Positions 25,764 through 34,049 of a stretch of 36,237 bases of DNA are shown here, piece after piece (position 1 is the first letter of the stretch; each line of letters begins with the position of its first letter). Location of the stretch: assembly GCA_964513205.1 (NCBI GenBank), contig CAZELP010000018.1, positions 1-36,237 of the forward strand, written 5' to 3'. Origin of the DNA: JAGVJT01 sp964513205 (GTDB lineage Bacteria; Pseudomonadota; Gammaproteobacteria; Legionellales; Legionellaceae). A model generated the notes under the pieces. The model did not search any database. It worked only from the letters and a program-made list of their open reading frames with translations, and had not been told where the DNA came from. Position numbers and translations under genes: made by a program.

Positions 25764-27311
25764 ATGAATTCGACCACAATAAATCTGGAAACAAGCGCAC
25801 AGACAACCGCATTGTCTCGAGGAAAAAAACTTGGCGCTCTCTTTTCTGGGGCTATTCTGCCCTTGAGCTTTGCGCCCTTCCACTTTCCAGGACTTGCGCT
25901 TCTCAGTCTGGCTCTTTTGTTTTCGCTATTAAAATCTGGCTCGTTGAAACATGCTTTTCAGATCGGATTGCTCTATGGACTCAGTTTTTTCGGCCTTGGA
26001 GTTTCGTGGATTTATGTGAGCATTCATGAGTACGGTCATTTACATGGCATGATTGCATTTGCCATCACGCTTGTCTTTATTCTCTATCTTTCGCTTTACC
26101 TTGGCTTTTTTGCACTGGCTTTCAGAGCCATGACCAGAAAGGCCAATTCGCTTTGGCGTTGCACACTGTTTTCAGCATTGTGGTGCATATTTGAATTTTT
26201 ACGCGCAAAAGGCCTAGGTGGGTTTCCATGGCTGTCTTTGGGCTTTGGTCAAATCGATTCGCCATTACGTCATCTACTGCCTATTGTAGGTGTCTTTGGT
26301 GTTGGATTCATCACTTGTTTTTTAAGTGGCCTTTTGGCTTTAAGTTTTCAAAAAAAAGAGCGACAGACTCACCTCTATCTGATGCTGTTTGTAACATTGC
26401 TTTTAGCACCATTACTGCTCAAATCCAAAACATGGACACACCCTGGAAAAGAAAAAATTTCTGCAGCGGTGGTTCAAGCCAATTTGTCCATGCGAGATAA
26501 ATGGGATGAAGCGCTTTTTTGGAAACTATTCGAACATTATCAGACGCAAATTGAATCATTATTAGGAAAAAAACAACTGATCGTCTTACCTGAATCAGCT
26601 ATTCCGGTTCCTAGTCATTATATCAGCGAACCACTTGAATACATCGACAAAGAAGCCAAAACAAAACAAACTGCTATATTGCTTGGAATTCCCATCCCAA
26701 CGCCTAAAAATCCGACTCTTTTTTACAACGGATTATTGGGATTAGGAGAGGCCGATGGTGCTTATTTTAAAAGACATTTAGTCGCTTTCGGTGAATTTAT
26801 CCCCTCTTTCTTGTCTTTTCTTCACGAATGGCTCTTCTTACCTCCAAACTTAAGTCAAGGACCAATAAAACAGCCCTTAATGCATGTAAAGGGACATGCC
26901 ATCGCCTCGCTTATCTGTTACGAATTGGCATTCCCTGAACTGCTCAGAACTCAACTACCCGAAGCAGAATGGATTGTTTCTGTAAGTGATGATGGGTGGT
27001 TTGGACGCTCATTGGCAGTCTTTCAACATGTTCAAATGGCACAAACGCTTTCCAAGCAGACTGAACGCGATCAAATTCTTGCAAATAATGACGGCTTATC
27101 AGCCATGATTCAAAGCACAGGTGACATAATAAACATCTTGCCTGCATTTAGCGCAGGCGTACTCGATGCACACATCACGCCTCAGCAAGGAAATACCCCA
27201 TGGGCTGAATATGGAGATAGACCTTTTATAATGGGATGCCTTGTGCTTTTGCTTTTATATGCAGCCCTCCATTTCAATCGTATTCAAAAACAGCAATGGA
27301 TAAAAAATTAG
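25764..27311 (+). CDS. lnt: Apolipoprotein N-acyltransferase
   Basis: 515 residues from ATG 25764; the frame extends to a TTG at 25728 that overlaps the glnD stop and could also serve. Lnt adds the third acyl chain to outer-membrane lipoproteins in the inner membrane. Six hydrophobic segments come first (LPLSFAPFHFPGLALLSLAL, GVSWIYVSI, GGFPWLSLGFGQ). A nitrilase-like periplasmic domain follows with the triad Glu277 (LPESAIP), Lys336 (AYFKRHLVAFGEFIP) and Cys385 (ICYELAFPE), matching E. coli E267, K335 and C387. A final membrane helix precedes the basic tail. It is grouped with glnD and lies just before leuS-lptE-holA. Confidence 0.95.
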   Translation: MNSTTINLETSAQTTALSRGKKLGALFSGAILPLSFAPFHFPGLALLSLALLFSLLKSGSLKHAFQIGLLYGLSFFGLGVSWIYVSIHEYGHLHGMIAFAITLVFILYLSLYLGFFALAFRAMTRKANSLWRCTLFSALWCIFEFLRAKGLGGFPWLSLGFGQIDSPLRHLLPIVGVFGVGFITCFLSGLLALSFQKKERQTHLYLMLFVTLLLAPLLLKSKTWTHPGKEKISAAVVQANLSMRDKWDEALFWKLFEHYQTQIESLLGKKQLIVLPESAIPVPSHYISEPLEYIDKEAKTKQTAILLGIPIPTPKNPTLFYNGLLGLGEADGAYFKRHLVAFGEFIPSFLSFLHEWLFLPPNLSQGPIKQPLMHVKGHAIASLICYELAFPELLRTQLPEAEWIVSVSDDGWFGRSLAVFQHVQMAQTLSKQTERDQILANNDGLSAMIQSTGDIINILPAFSAGVLDAHITPQQGNTPWAEYGDRPFIMGCLVLLLLYAALHFNRIQKQQWIKN

Positions 27312-27345
27312 AAACATTGTCTGAATGAAACTATTCAACAAGCTA

Positions 27346-27374
27346 TTGCCGATCACCTCAAGAGGCGGTATCCT
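27346..27374 (+). promoter_or_regulatory. Candidate leuS operon promoter
   Basis: TTGCCG (27346-27351), a 17-base spacer, then TATCCT (27369-27374), 31 bases before the leuS ATG. Four consensus matches each. It sits in the 94-base gap after lnt, the only gap wide enough for a promoter between lnt and holA. Confidence 0.35.
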
Positions 27375-27405
27375 AGCATCCTGATTTTAAATAAGTAGTG
27401 ATACC

Positions 27406-29868
27406 ATGGATAAGACCTATCAACCATGTGAAGTAGAAGAGCAAGCCCAACAATATTGGAACAAAAAACAAAGCTTTAACGTTACAGAAGATCTCAACAA
27501 AGAGAAATTCTATTGCTTGTCTATGTTTCCTTACCCGAGCGGCTCTCTTCACATGGGACATGTTCGCAATTATACTTTGGGCGACGTCATCGCGCGTTAT
27601 CAGCGCGCGCAGGGTAAAAATGTCCTGCAACCCATTGGGTGGGATGCATTTGGTCTACCTGCAGAAAACGCAGCAATACAACGTGGGGTACATCCGGCTG
27701 AATGGACCAAAAAAAACATTCAATCGATGAAAGAGCAATTTTTAAAACTCGGCAACGCTTATGATTGGCGCCGTGAAATTGCCACATGCGATCCAGAATA
27801 CTATCGTTGGGAACAATGGTTTTTTATCAAGCTTTTCCAAAAAGGTCTAGTTTACAAGAAAAATTCTTGGGTAAACTGGGATCCAGTCGATAAAACAGTA
27901 CTTGCTAACGAACAAGTCGTCGATGGTCGAGGCTGGCGTTCCGGTGCCAAAGTTGAACGCAAAGAAATCTCACAATGGTTCATTAAAATCACAGCATACG
28001 CTGACGAGCTGCTATTAGGTTTGGATACGCTCACTCAATGGCCCACACAAGTCAAACAGATGCAACGCAATTGGATAGGTCGCTCTGAAGGCGCAGAAAT
28101 TCATTTTGAAGTACCTGACGCCAATAAAACCTTGAAAATTTACACCACACGTCCAGATACACTCATGGGTGTGACTTATCTTGCCATTGCGCCCGACCAT
28201 CCACTCGCCAAACGAGTTGCGCAAGAAGACCCTTTGGTAAAAGCATTTATCGACAGTTGCCAAGCAGCCAGCACAACTGAAGCCGACATAGCGACAATGG
28301 AAAAACGAGGCGTGGCTATTTCTTTTACGGCCAAGCACCCTATCACACAAGAAGATCTCCCCATCTGGATTGCTAATTTTGTGTTGATGCAATACGGAAC
28401 AGGCGCCGTCATGAGTGTTCCCGCACACGATCAGCGCGATTATGAATTTGCAACACAATACAATCTTCCGAAAAAAACCGTCATCAATTCCAATACGCCA
28501 GCTCCAACAGGAAAAGCGTATACTGGGGAAGGATTACTGATCAATTCAGGCGAATTTGACGGCTTGGATACAAAAGAAGCAAGTAAGAAGATTGTCGCAT
28601 ATTTAGAAGAAAAAGGGGTTGGATATCCAACCGTCAACTATCGTCTACGCGACTGGGGCGTCTCGCGTCAGCGGTATTGGGGCACCCCCATCCCGATGAT
28701 TATTTGTGAACATTGTGGAATCGTTCCTGTCCCAGAAGAAGATTTACCCGTCACTTTACCCGACCATGTTGATTTTTCTGTTCAAGGTTCACCATTGGCG
28801 CATTGTTCAGATTTTCTGAACACCACATGTCCGAAGTGCGAACAAGACGCGATGAGAGAAACTGACACATTTGACACCTTTATTGAGTCTTCCTGGTATT
28901 ACGCTCGTTTTGCTTGTAAAGGACAGGAAAACGCCATGCTAGATGATCGTGCCAAATACTGGACTCCGGTCGATCAATACATTGGTGGAATCGAACACGC
29001 CGTGATGCATCTTCTGTACGCAAGATTTTTTCACAAACTCATGCGTGACGAAGGATTGGTTAATTCAGATGAACCATTTGTTTCTCTTTTGACACAGGGC
29101 ATGGTGCTTAAAGATGGTCAAAAAATGTCTAAATCAGTCGGAAACATCGTTGATCCTAACCAACTAATCGCAACCTACGGTGCTGACACGGCTCGTTTAT
29201 TTACCCTTTTTGCGGCACCACCAGAACAATCTTTAGAATGGTCTGACGCAGGTGTCGAAGGTGCGCATCGCTTCCTAAAAAGACTCTGGGCATTTGTCTA
29301 TCAACATCATCACTTGATACAAGAAATTAACGATGTAGAAGAATCACCAGAAATCGATTGGGCGCCGGCTGATGCTAGACTTCAAAAAGCAAGACTCACA
29401 CTACATCAACTGCTTGCTCAAGCAACAAACGACTACATAAGACAACAATTCAACACCGTTGTTTCCGCATGTATGAAGCTTCTAAACGAACTTTCCGGCT
29501 TTGAGGTACAAACTGAGCTCGATCGCTATCATGTATACAATAGCACCAGTATTCTCTTAAGACTATTGGCCCCCATTACACCTCATATTACACACGTGCT
29601 CTGGCAATCATTGGGTTTTACAAAACCCATCATCGATGCACCATGGCCTCAGGTTGATAAAAATGCCCTTCAAACCAATGAAGTAGAATTCATCGTCCAA
29701 ATCAATGGAAAACGACGAGGTCAATTTACTGCAACGGTAGAAACTTCAGAAGCAGATTTAATTGAAAAAGCAAAAACTGCAACTGCGTCTTTTCTCGAAA
29801 ATCACAACATCCAGAAAAGTGTTGTTGTGGCGCATCGGCAATTGATCAACCTTGTGGTTACTCCGTGA
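27406..29868 (+). CDS. leuS: Leucyl-tRNA synthetase
   Basis: 820 residues, somewhat shorter than E. coli LeuS (860) but with all parts. Class I signature HMGH (49-52, in PYPSGSLHMGH) and KMSKS (573-577) are intact. The CP1 editing domain shows YTTRPDTLMGVTYLAIAPDH and GTGAVMSVPAHDQRD, with the conserved Thr-rich pocket and Asp. FIESSWYYARFA and the anticodon-binding helical domain follow, then the C-terminal domain with QINGKRRGQ. The ATG at 27406 has only a weak GTAGTG site. Its TGA overlaps the lptE GTG start by four bases. Confidence 0.97.
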   Translation: MDKTYQPCEVEEQAQQYWNKKQSFNVTEDLNKEKFYCLSMFPYPSGSLHMGHVRNYTLGDVIARYQRAQGKNVLQPIGWDAFGLPAENAAIQRGVHPAEWTKKNIQSMKEQFLKLGNAYDWRREIATCDPEYYRWEQWFFIKLFQKGLVYKKNSWVNWDPVDKTVLANEQVVDGRGWRSGAKVERKEISQWFIKITAYADELLLGLDTLTQWPTQVKQMQRNWIGRSEGAEIHFEVPDANKTLKIYTTRPDTLMGVTYLAIAPDHPLAKRVAQEDPLVKAFIDSCQAASTTEADIATMEKRGVAISFTAKHPITQEDLPIWIANFVLMQYGTGAVMSVPAHDQRDYEFATQYNLPKKTVINSNTPAPTGKAYTGEGLLINSGEFDGLDTKEASKKIVAYLEEKGVGYPTVNYRLRDWGVSRQRYWGTPIPMIICEHCGIVPVPEEDLPVTLPDHVDFSVQGSPLAHCSDFLNTTCPKCEQDAMRETDTFDTFIESSWYYARFACKGQENAMLDDRAKYWTPVDQYIGGIEHAVMHLLYARFFHKLMRDEGLVNSDEPFVSLLTQGMVLKDGQKMSKSVGNIVDPNQLIATYGADTARLFTLFAAPPEQSLEWSDAGVEGAHRFLKRLWAFVYQHHHLIQEINDVEESPEIDWAPADARLQKARLTLHQLLAQATNDYIRQQFNTVVSACMKLLNELSGFEVQTELDRYHVYNSTSILLRLLAPITPHITHVLWQSLGFTKPIIDAPWPQVDKNALQTNEVEFIVQINGKRRGQFTATVETSEADLIEKAKTATASFLENHNIQKSVVVAHRQLINLVVTP

Positions 29869-30410
29869 TCGTCAAAAAACAAATCAGGGGACGTGTTTTA
29901 ATAAAAATATTACACGTTCTCTTTTTTTCTATACTATGCGCTCCTCTTTTAGGGTGTCAGTTTCATCTAAGAGGAGTGACAGAGAAACTTCCTTTACCTT
30001 ATCGGAAAATCCATGTTGTTGCACTGAATACGCCTCCACACTTAACCTCTATTGTAAAGCAGCGCCTATTAAGAGATGGAGCGACGCTCACACGAAACGC
30101 CCCTTATCGTCTAACACTCCATCAGGAAGTGATTAAGAAAAATATTTTAAGCATCAGCTCAGGCAGCTCATCACGACAATATCAGGTGGTTTATCAAATG
30201 TATTTTTCTTTTGAAAAAACCAAGGGACTGACATTGATTGAAAATGCCCCCATACTTGTCACGCGCTTTTTGACGATCAATAATGATAGAATTCTCGGTT
30301 CGCATGACGAAGAAGAACATATTATGGATGATATGCGTTATGACGCAGCGCTTCAAATGGTAGAACGCATCCGCAAATCGCTTTTGACAAAAAGGAACCT
30401 TTCATCGTGA
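29865..30410 (+). CDS. lptE: LPS-assembly lipoprotein LptE
   Basis: 181 residues. LptE plugs the LptD beta-barrel and delivers LPS to the outer leaflet. It begins with GTG overlapping the leuS stop (GTGA). Residues 1-30 are a lipoprotein signal ending in the lipobox LLGC with Cys31. CQFHLRG follows directly, as in most LptE proteins. The rest is weakly conserved but has the expected RLLRDGATLT, the RQYQVVYQMYFSFE strand and the C-terminal helix DMRYDAALQMVERIRKSL. Position after leuS is the conserved gammaproteobacterial order. The next gene starts by the same GTGA overlap. Confidence 0.92.
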   Translation: MIVKKQIRGRVLIKILHVLFFSILCAPLLGCQFHLRGVTEKLPLPYRKIHVVALNTPPHLTSIVKQRLLRDGATLTRNAPYRLTLHQEVIKKNILSISSGSSSRQYQVVYQMYFSFEKTKGLTLIENAPILVTRFLTINNDRILGSHDEEEHIMDDMRYDAALQMVERIRKSLLTKRNLSS

Positions 30411-30826
30411 TTATCAAACGCTTTTCATCTTACGCTCTCGCACTTACATTCTCTTCATTTGTATATGCCGCTCACGTACCAACAGAATGGCTATGTCTTT
30501 CGTTTGATACTCGAGAGAAAAGCTATCAGGCAACTGGATTAACCATTGAAGAATCAATGAAAAAAGCCAAATCATCATGCCAAAAAGGCTCAACACAACC
30601 TAAAACTTGCCGAACAGCTCAGTCTTACTGCGAAGAGCAACCCGTTTCAGGACAAGGTCGCTGTATTGTGACAGATGATGATGGTCATGCTTGGGACATT
30701 GACGGAGAAAATTCCTGTAAAAAAGCACTCTCTATGTGCAATCGTTTCATCTACCTTGAAGGCGGTGCTCACGGACAATGTTGGATTAAATACGGTGGAG
30801 AAAGTGGTAATTTAGATGCTGATTAA
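30407..30826 (+). CDS. Secreted Cys-rich protein with two degenerate repeats, unknown
   Basis: 139 residues from GTG 30407, with AAGGA 10 bases upstream and the GTG overlapping the lptE stop. A signal peptide (about 1-21, ending SFVYA) precedes a mature part with eight cysteines (30, 58, 68, 75, 86, 104, 111, 125), an even number suited to disulfides in an oxidising compartment. Two halves resemble each other: C30-x-SFDTREKSYQATG...KKAKSSC58 and C86-x-VTDDDGHAWDIDG...KKALSMC111. I do not recognise the family. It lies between lptE and holA, which are normally adjacent, and overlaps holA by 11 bases, so it is made together with the LPS export lipoprotein. A periplasmic or outer-surface role is inferred only from this. 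Confidence 0.75.
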   Translation: MIIKRFSSYALALTFSSFVYAAHVPTEWLCLSFDTREKSYQATGLTIEESMKKAKSSCQKGSTQPKTCRTAQSYCEEQPVSGQGRCIVTDDDGHAWDIDGENSCKKALSMCNRFIYLEGGAHGQCWIKYGGESGNLDAD

Positions 30827-31829
30827 ACATACTGCCCTGGCAACATACGTAAAAAAAGCGACTGCCTCTGTTTATTTTTTAATAGGAGATGATCCTTATC
30901 TCATGACAGAAGCAGTCAAACAAATCAAAACCGCTTGGAGCAATCTGCACTCAGATACAGAAATATTGTATTTCTCTATCGAACAAACGCAAGACTGGCG
31001 GCTTATCTATGACGAAGCCAATACACAAGGTCTATTTTCTCAACATAAACTCATAGACATTCAATTCAGTAAAAAAACGCTGGATGCATCTTCAAAATCC
31101 ATGCTCAGTGCATACCTTGATTCACCATGTTCAGAAACATTATTGTTGATACAAGCGCCGCTCATGACGTCTAAACTGTTAAGTTTTTGCAGTCAAAATC
31201 CACAATGTACGTTGGTTCAAATCTCATCTCTAAATGATCGGGAAATGACACTTTGGATAAAAGAAGCTTTAAACAGCGCATCTTTTTCTTATACAGCTGA
31301 CATAGTTGCGCTCATTCAGCAATATACATCAGGCAATCATCTGGCTTGTGCCCAATGTATCGAAAAATTAACACTGGTTCATCCGAAAGGTCATACGCTT
31401 TCGCTAGAAGATGTGCGTGTGCATTTAAATTTTGAATGCGAATATGAACTGTTTGAATTAACCGAGGCCTGCCTTCTAGGAAATCTTGAAAAATCAATCC
31501 GCTGTTTTCAGGCGACAACCGCTCAAAAAACAGAAACTACACTTATTATTTGGGTTCTAACACAAGAAATACGCTTGCTGATTCAACTGCATCAACATCT
31601 CAAAAATGGCATAAAACTGAATGATGCAGCAAACCAACTCAAGATCTGGAACCAACGCATTGCGCTGTATCAAACTGCATTAAATCGTCTTTCGCCTTCC
31701 ACACTACAAAAGCTACTGGAAAAATGTCAAAAGATTGACGAAGGCTTTAAAATGGGCAAAATCAAAAATATTCTTCTTGAAATTGAAACGCTAATTGTAC
31801 AGATGCACCAGCATCCCACCTCATTATGA
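30816..31829 (+). CDS. holA: DNA polymerase III delta subunit
   Basis: 337 residues, the usual length. Delta opens the beta sliding clamp as part of the clamp loader. The N-terminal domain shows VYFLIGDDPYLMTEA and SDTEILYF. The clamp-opening region SQHKLIDIQFS follows, then the AAA+ lid domain with YTSGNHLACAQCIEKL, and the collar helices (WVLTQEIRLLIQL, KMGKIKNILLEIETLI). There is no functional P-loop, as is normal for delta. ATG 30816 lies inside the end of the Cys-rich gene. In many relatives nadD follows holA; here an MFS exporter follows instead. Confidence 0.93.
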   Translation: MLIKHTALATYVKKATASVYFLIGDDPYLMTEAVKQIKTAWSNLHSDTEILYFSIEQTQDWRLIYDEANTQGLFSQHKLIDIQFSKKTLDASSKSMLSAYLDSPCSETLLLIQAPLMTSKLLSFCSQNPQCTLVQISSLNDREMTLWIKEALNSASFSYTADIVALIQQYTSGNHLACAQCIEKLTLVHPKGHTLSLEDVRVHLNFECEYELFELTEACLLGNLEKSIRCFQATTAQKTETTLIIWVLTQEIRLLIQLHQHLKNGIKLNDAANQLKIWNQRIALYQTALNRLSPSTLQKLLEKCQKIDEGFKMGKIKNILLEIETLIVQMHQHPTSL

Positions 31830-31872
31830 ACAATACGAAAAATAATAATTAGCAACAGAGCAAATGATTTAA

Positions 31873-33303
31873 ATGAATAAAAACTCGGTCGTAAAAATAG
31901 AATACCGCTATATCGTTGCAGCTATTTATGCGATCGTTTTATTTTTAGATAGGCTTGATTTAACCATTGTAAATATTGCGCTACCAACACTTGCAGAATA
32001 TTTTAGCGTCCCTATCACTCAAACAGATTGGGTAAACAATGCTTATTTGCTTGCTCTGGTCATGAGCATTCCCATCAGTGGTTGGGCAGGAGATCAGTTT
32101 GGTGTTAAAAAAGTTTTTATTATTGCAACCAGCCTTTTTGGTTTGTCGTCATTGTTATGTGCATTCTCACTCGATTTAACAACCATGGCCATTTTGCGTT
32201 TTCTTCAGGGTTTCGGTGGTGGCGTCATTATTCCGGTAGGCATGACGATGGTATATCGCGTGTTTGACCCATCAGAATATGCGAGCATTACCAGTTTTAT
32301 TTTCATTCCAACGCTTATAGCCCCTGCTATTGCACCTGTGTTAGGTGGTGCGATGATTAACTACTTTGGCTGGAAGTGGGTATTTCTTTTTGCAGTACCC
32401 ATTTGTTCCATTGCTATAATTTTATCCATAATCATATTAAAAGAGCAAAAAAATGAAGAGAAAATGCCTCTTGATTGGCTAGGATTCGCACTTTCTTCCC
32501 TCGTGTTAATCTTAATGCTATATTTTATTTCATCACTGGGGAAAAATGAGAGTTATTTTCAAATCATAACCATTTTAATCGCTATAATATTTTCAAGTTA
32601 TCTATTTCTCAGGCATGAAAAAAATAGCACATTCCCGTTAATAGACATTAAGTTTTTTAAAAATGAATTATTCCGACAAGTTAATCTAATTCAATTGGCA
32701 TTTCAGATATGCCATTTTGGCTCTATTTTTTTAATTGGCATGTATCTTCAAATAGGAGTTGGAATGTCCGCTATGGTTGCAGGGATCATTATGGGCATGC
32801 AAGCCATTGGTGCTATTTGCACCAGTCGTTACTCGGTTAAATTATTTCACCAATTTGGCCCAGGCCTTCCCATAATCATTGGATTTATGGGTATTGCAGT
32901 GATTACCCCATGCATTTTATTGATTAATTCCTCCAAGATGATATTAATTGGAAGTGTTATTCTTTTTATAAGAGGATTGTTTAGCGGTTTATGCGGAACC
33001 CCCATTCAAACAGCAAGTATTATTGGTTTTAAAAAAGAAGACGTTGGGCGAGCTAGCGCTGTATTTAACGCGGGAAGACAAATATCCATTAGTTTAGGAA
33101 TTGCATTAACCTCTCTTTTGATAACATATGGTTTTAAATTAAATGGGCTTGATGTATTGCAGCAAACCTCACAACCAGGTAAAGCCGTTTTTTATTACGC
33201 ATTTATGCTGATTCCGTTAGCGTCTTTTTGGGGTATTTTAATTACGGCACAAATTAACAATAAGAAAATAAAACGCAAATCAAATGAAAAGTCTGCTTAT
33301 TGA
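31873..33303 (+). CDS. DHA2-family MFS drug/metabolite exporter
   Basis: 476 residues with about 14 hydrophobic segments, the EmrB/QacA (DHA2) layout. Proton-driven efflux of drugs or metabolites across the inner membrane is expected. The N-terminal DHA signature LDLTIVNIALPTL lies in the first helix. Motif A is GWAGDQFGVKKV between helices 2 and 3. LRFLQGFGGGVIIPVG (motif B, with its Arg) and a motif C-like segment, TLIAPAIAPVLGGAM, follow. No membrane-fusion partner (EmrA type) is adjacent, so it probably works alone. Its codon use is more AT-rich than leuS-holA, it replaces the expected nadD, and unusual hairpins follow. These points together suggest acquisition. Substrate unknown. Confidence 0.85.
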   Translation: MNKNSVVKIEYRYIVAAIYAIVLFLDRLDLTIVNIALPTLAEYFSVPITQTDWVNNAYLLALVMSIPISGWAGDQFGVKKVFIIATSLFGLSSLLCAFSLDLTTMAILRFLQGFGGGVIIPVGMTMVYRVFDPSEYASITSFIFIPTLIAPAIAPVLGGAMINYFGWKWVFLFAVPICSIAIILSIIILKEQKNEEKMPLDWLGFALSSLVLILMLYFISSLGKNESYFQIITILIAIIFSSYLFLRHEKNSTFPLIDIKFFKNELFRQVNLIQLAFQICHFGSIFLIGMYLQIGVGMSAMVAGIIMGMQAIGAICTSRYSVKLFHQFGPGLPIIIGFMGIAVITPCILLINSSKMILIGSVILFIRGLFSGLCGTPIQTASIIGFKKEDVGRASAVFNAGRQISISLGIALTSLLITYGFKLNGLDVLQQTSQPGKAVFYYAFMLIPLASFWGILITAQINNKKIKRKSNEKSAY

Positions 33304-33308
33304 AATAT

Positions 33309-33344
33309 TGTGGGCAAAAGAATTGAGAATCTTATCTGCCCACA
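33309..33344 (+). terminator. Hairpin after the MFS gene
   Basis: TGTGGGCA, a 20-base loop, then TGCCCACA, a perfect 8-bp stem starting 6 bases after the stop. No T run follows (CACCTAACC), so intrinsic termination is uncertain. GCCCAC occurs again at 33365-33370. Confidence 0.35.
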
Positions 33345-33369
33345 CACCTAACCTATGAATTGATGCCCA

Positions 33370-33391
33370 CTAGAGGCCCTACAGCCTCTAG
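33370..33391. repeat. Perfect 8-bp GC-rich inverted repeat
   Basis: CTAGAGGC, loop CCTACA, then GCCTCTAG, with CCAC before and GTGG after extending the pairing past a small bulge. There is no T run. Just downstream 33393-33403 reads TGGTGGAGCTA, like the reverse complement of a tRNA-Ala 3' end. Meaning unknown. Confidence 0.4.
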
Positions 33392-33472
33392 ATGGTGGAG
33401 CTAGAACGAGTCTGATTTCACGCGGATCAGGAGCAACATTAAAGTTGGCTTGCATGATTATAAAAAAACCAT

Positions 33473-33502
33473 TTGACAAATAAATACCTTGAATTGTAAA
33501 AT
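33473..33502 (+). promoter_or_regulatory. Strong sigma70 promoter of the small membrane-protein gene
   Basis: Perfect TTGACA (33473-33478), an 18-base spacer, then TAAAAT (33497-33502), 6/6 and 5/6 matches. The transcript would start near 33509, which favours ATG 33530 over ATG 33518 as the start codon. Confidence 0.6.
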
Positions 33503-33529
33503 ATCTACTCAAAAAACATGAGTATCGTT

Positions 33530-34021
33530 ATGATCTGTTTTCATCATAATTTCTTTGATCATCCTGCATTGATGGAAAAAAGAAGAATCAGCCAAGTATC
33601 CAAACGCTATAGCGCAGTAGTTCAAGCATTGGTTGGACGCATTTATCATAACGAAGGTGATACCCATTACCACGTTACACCTGTTGATTATCTTACATTC
33701 GGCTTGCCGGTACTTGTTATATGCATCAATGAGCTTAAGATACAGCCGCTATATCGTCATTGGAATAGACTATCTTTGGTTGGAAAAATACTCTCTGGAC
33801 TTCTAGTCATGCCTTATATTTTCATGATGGATATGCTACTCAATGCAACAGCATTTTTGATTAAGCTCCCCATCAGCCTTGTTCTTGCAGTGCCTTTAAC
33901 GATATTACTTACTATTGCACAAACAGTTCGTGTTATTTTTGACACCATTCATTCTGGTATGCTAGCCATAAATTCAGAAAAAAGTAATCATGTCGAGAAT
34001 ATGGCGGCTTTTTCTATTTAA
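33530..34021 (+). CDS. Small membrane protein, unknown
   Basis: 163 residues from ATG 33530 (GAG 7 bases upstream); an in-frame ATG at 33518 is only ~9 bases past the predicted transcript start. Residues 1-50 are polar and His-rich (FHHNFFDHP, YHNEGDTHYHV). Residues 52-66 are hydrophobic. Residues 84-130 form one or two membrane passes (LVGKILSGLLVMPYIFMM, LPISLVLAVPLTILLTIA). A short amphipathic helix and polar tail end it. There is no cleavable signal and no recognised family. It has its own strong promoter and stands alone between the exporter and photolyase. The build is like the other accessory membrane-hairpin proteins here. Confidence 0.65.
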   Translation: MICFHHNFFDHPALMEKRRISQVSKRYSAVVQALVGRIYHNEGDTHYHVTPVDYLTFGLPVLVICINELKIQPLYRHWNRLSLVGKILSGLLVMPYIFMMDMLLNATAFLIKLPISLVLAVPLTILLTIAQTVRVIFDTIHSGMLAINSEKSNHVENMAAFSI

Positions 34022-34049
34022 CAAATATCAAAACGATGCAAGAAGAGCT

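Noticed and set aside
33393..33440. A complete tRNA-Ala gene on the minus strand
   Set aside because: Only the 11-base acceptor/CCA end matches; no T-loop (GGTTCGAATC type), anticodon arm or D arm can be folded further on.
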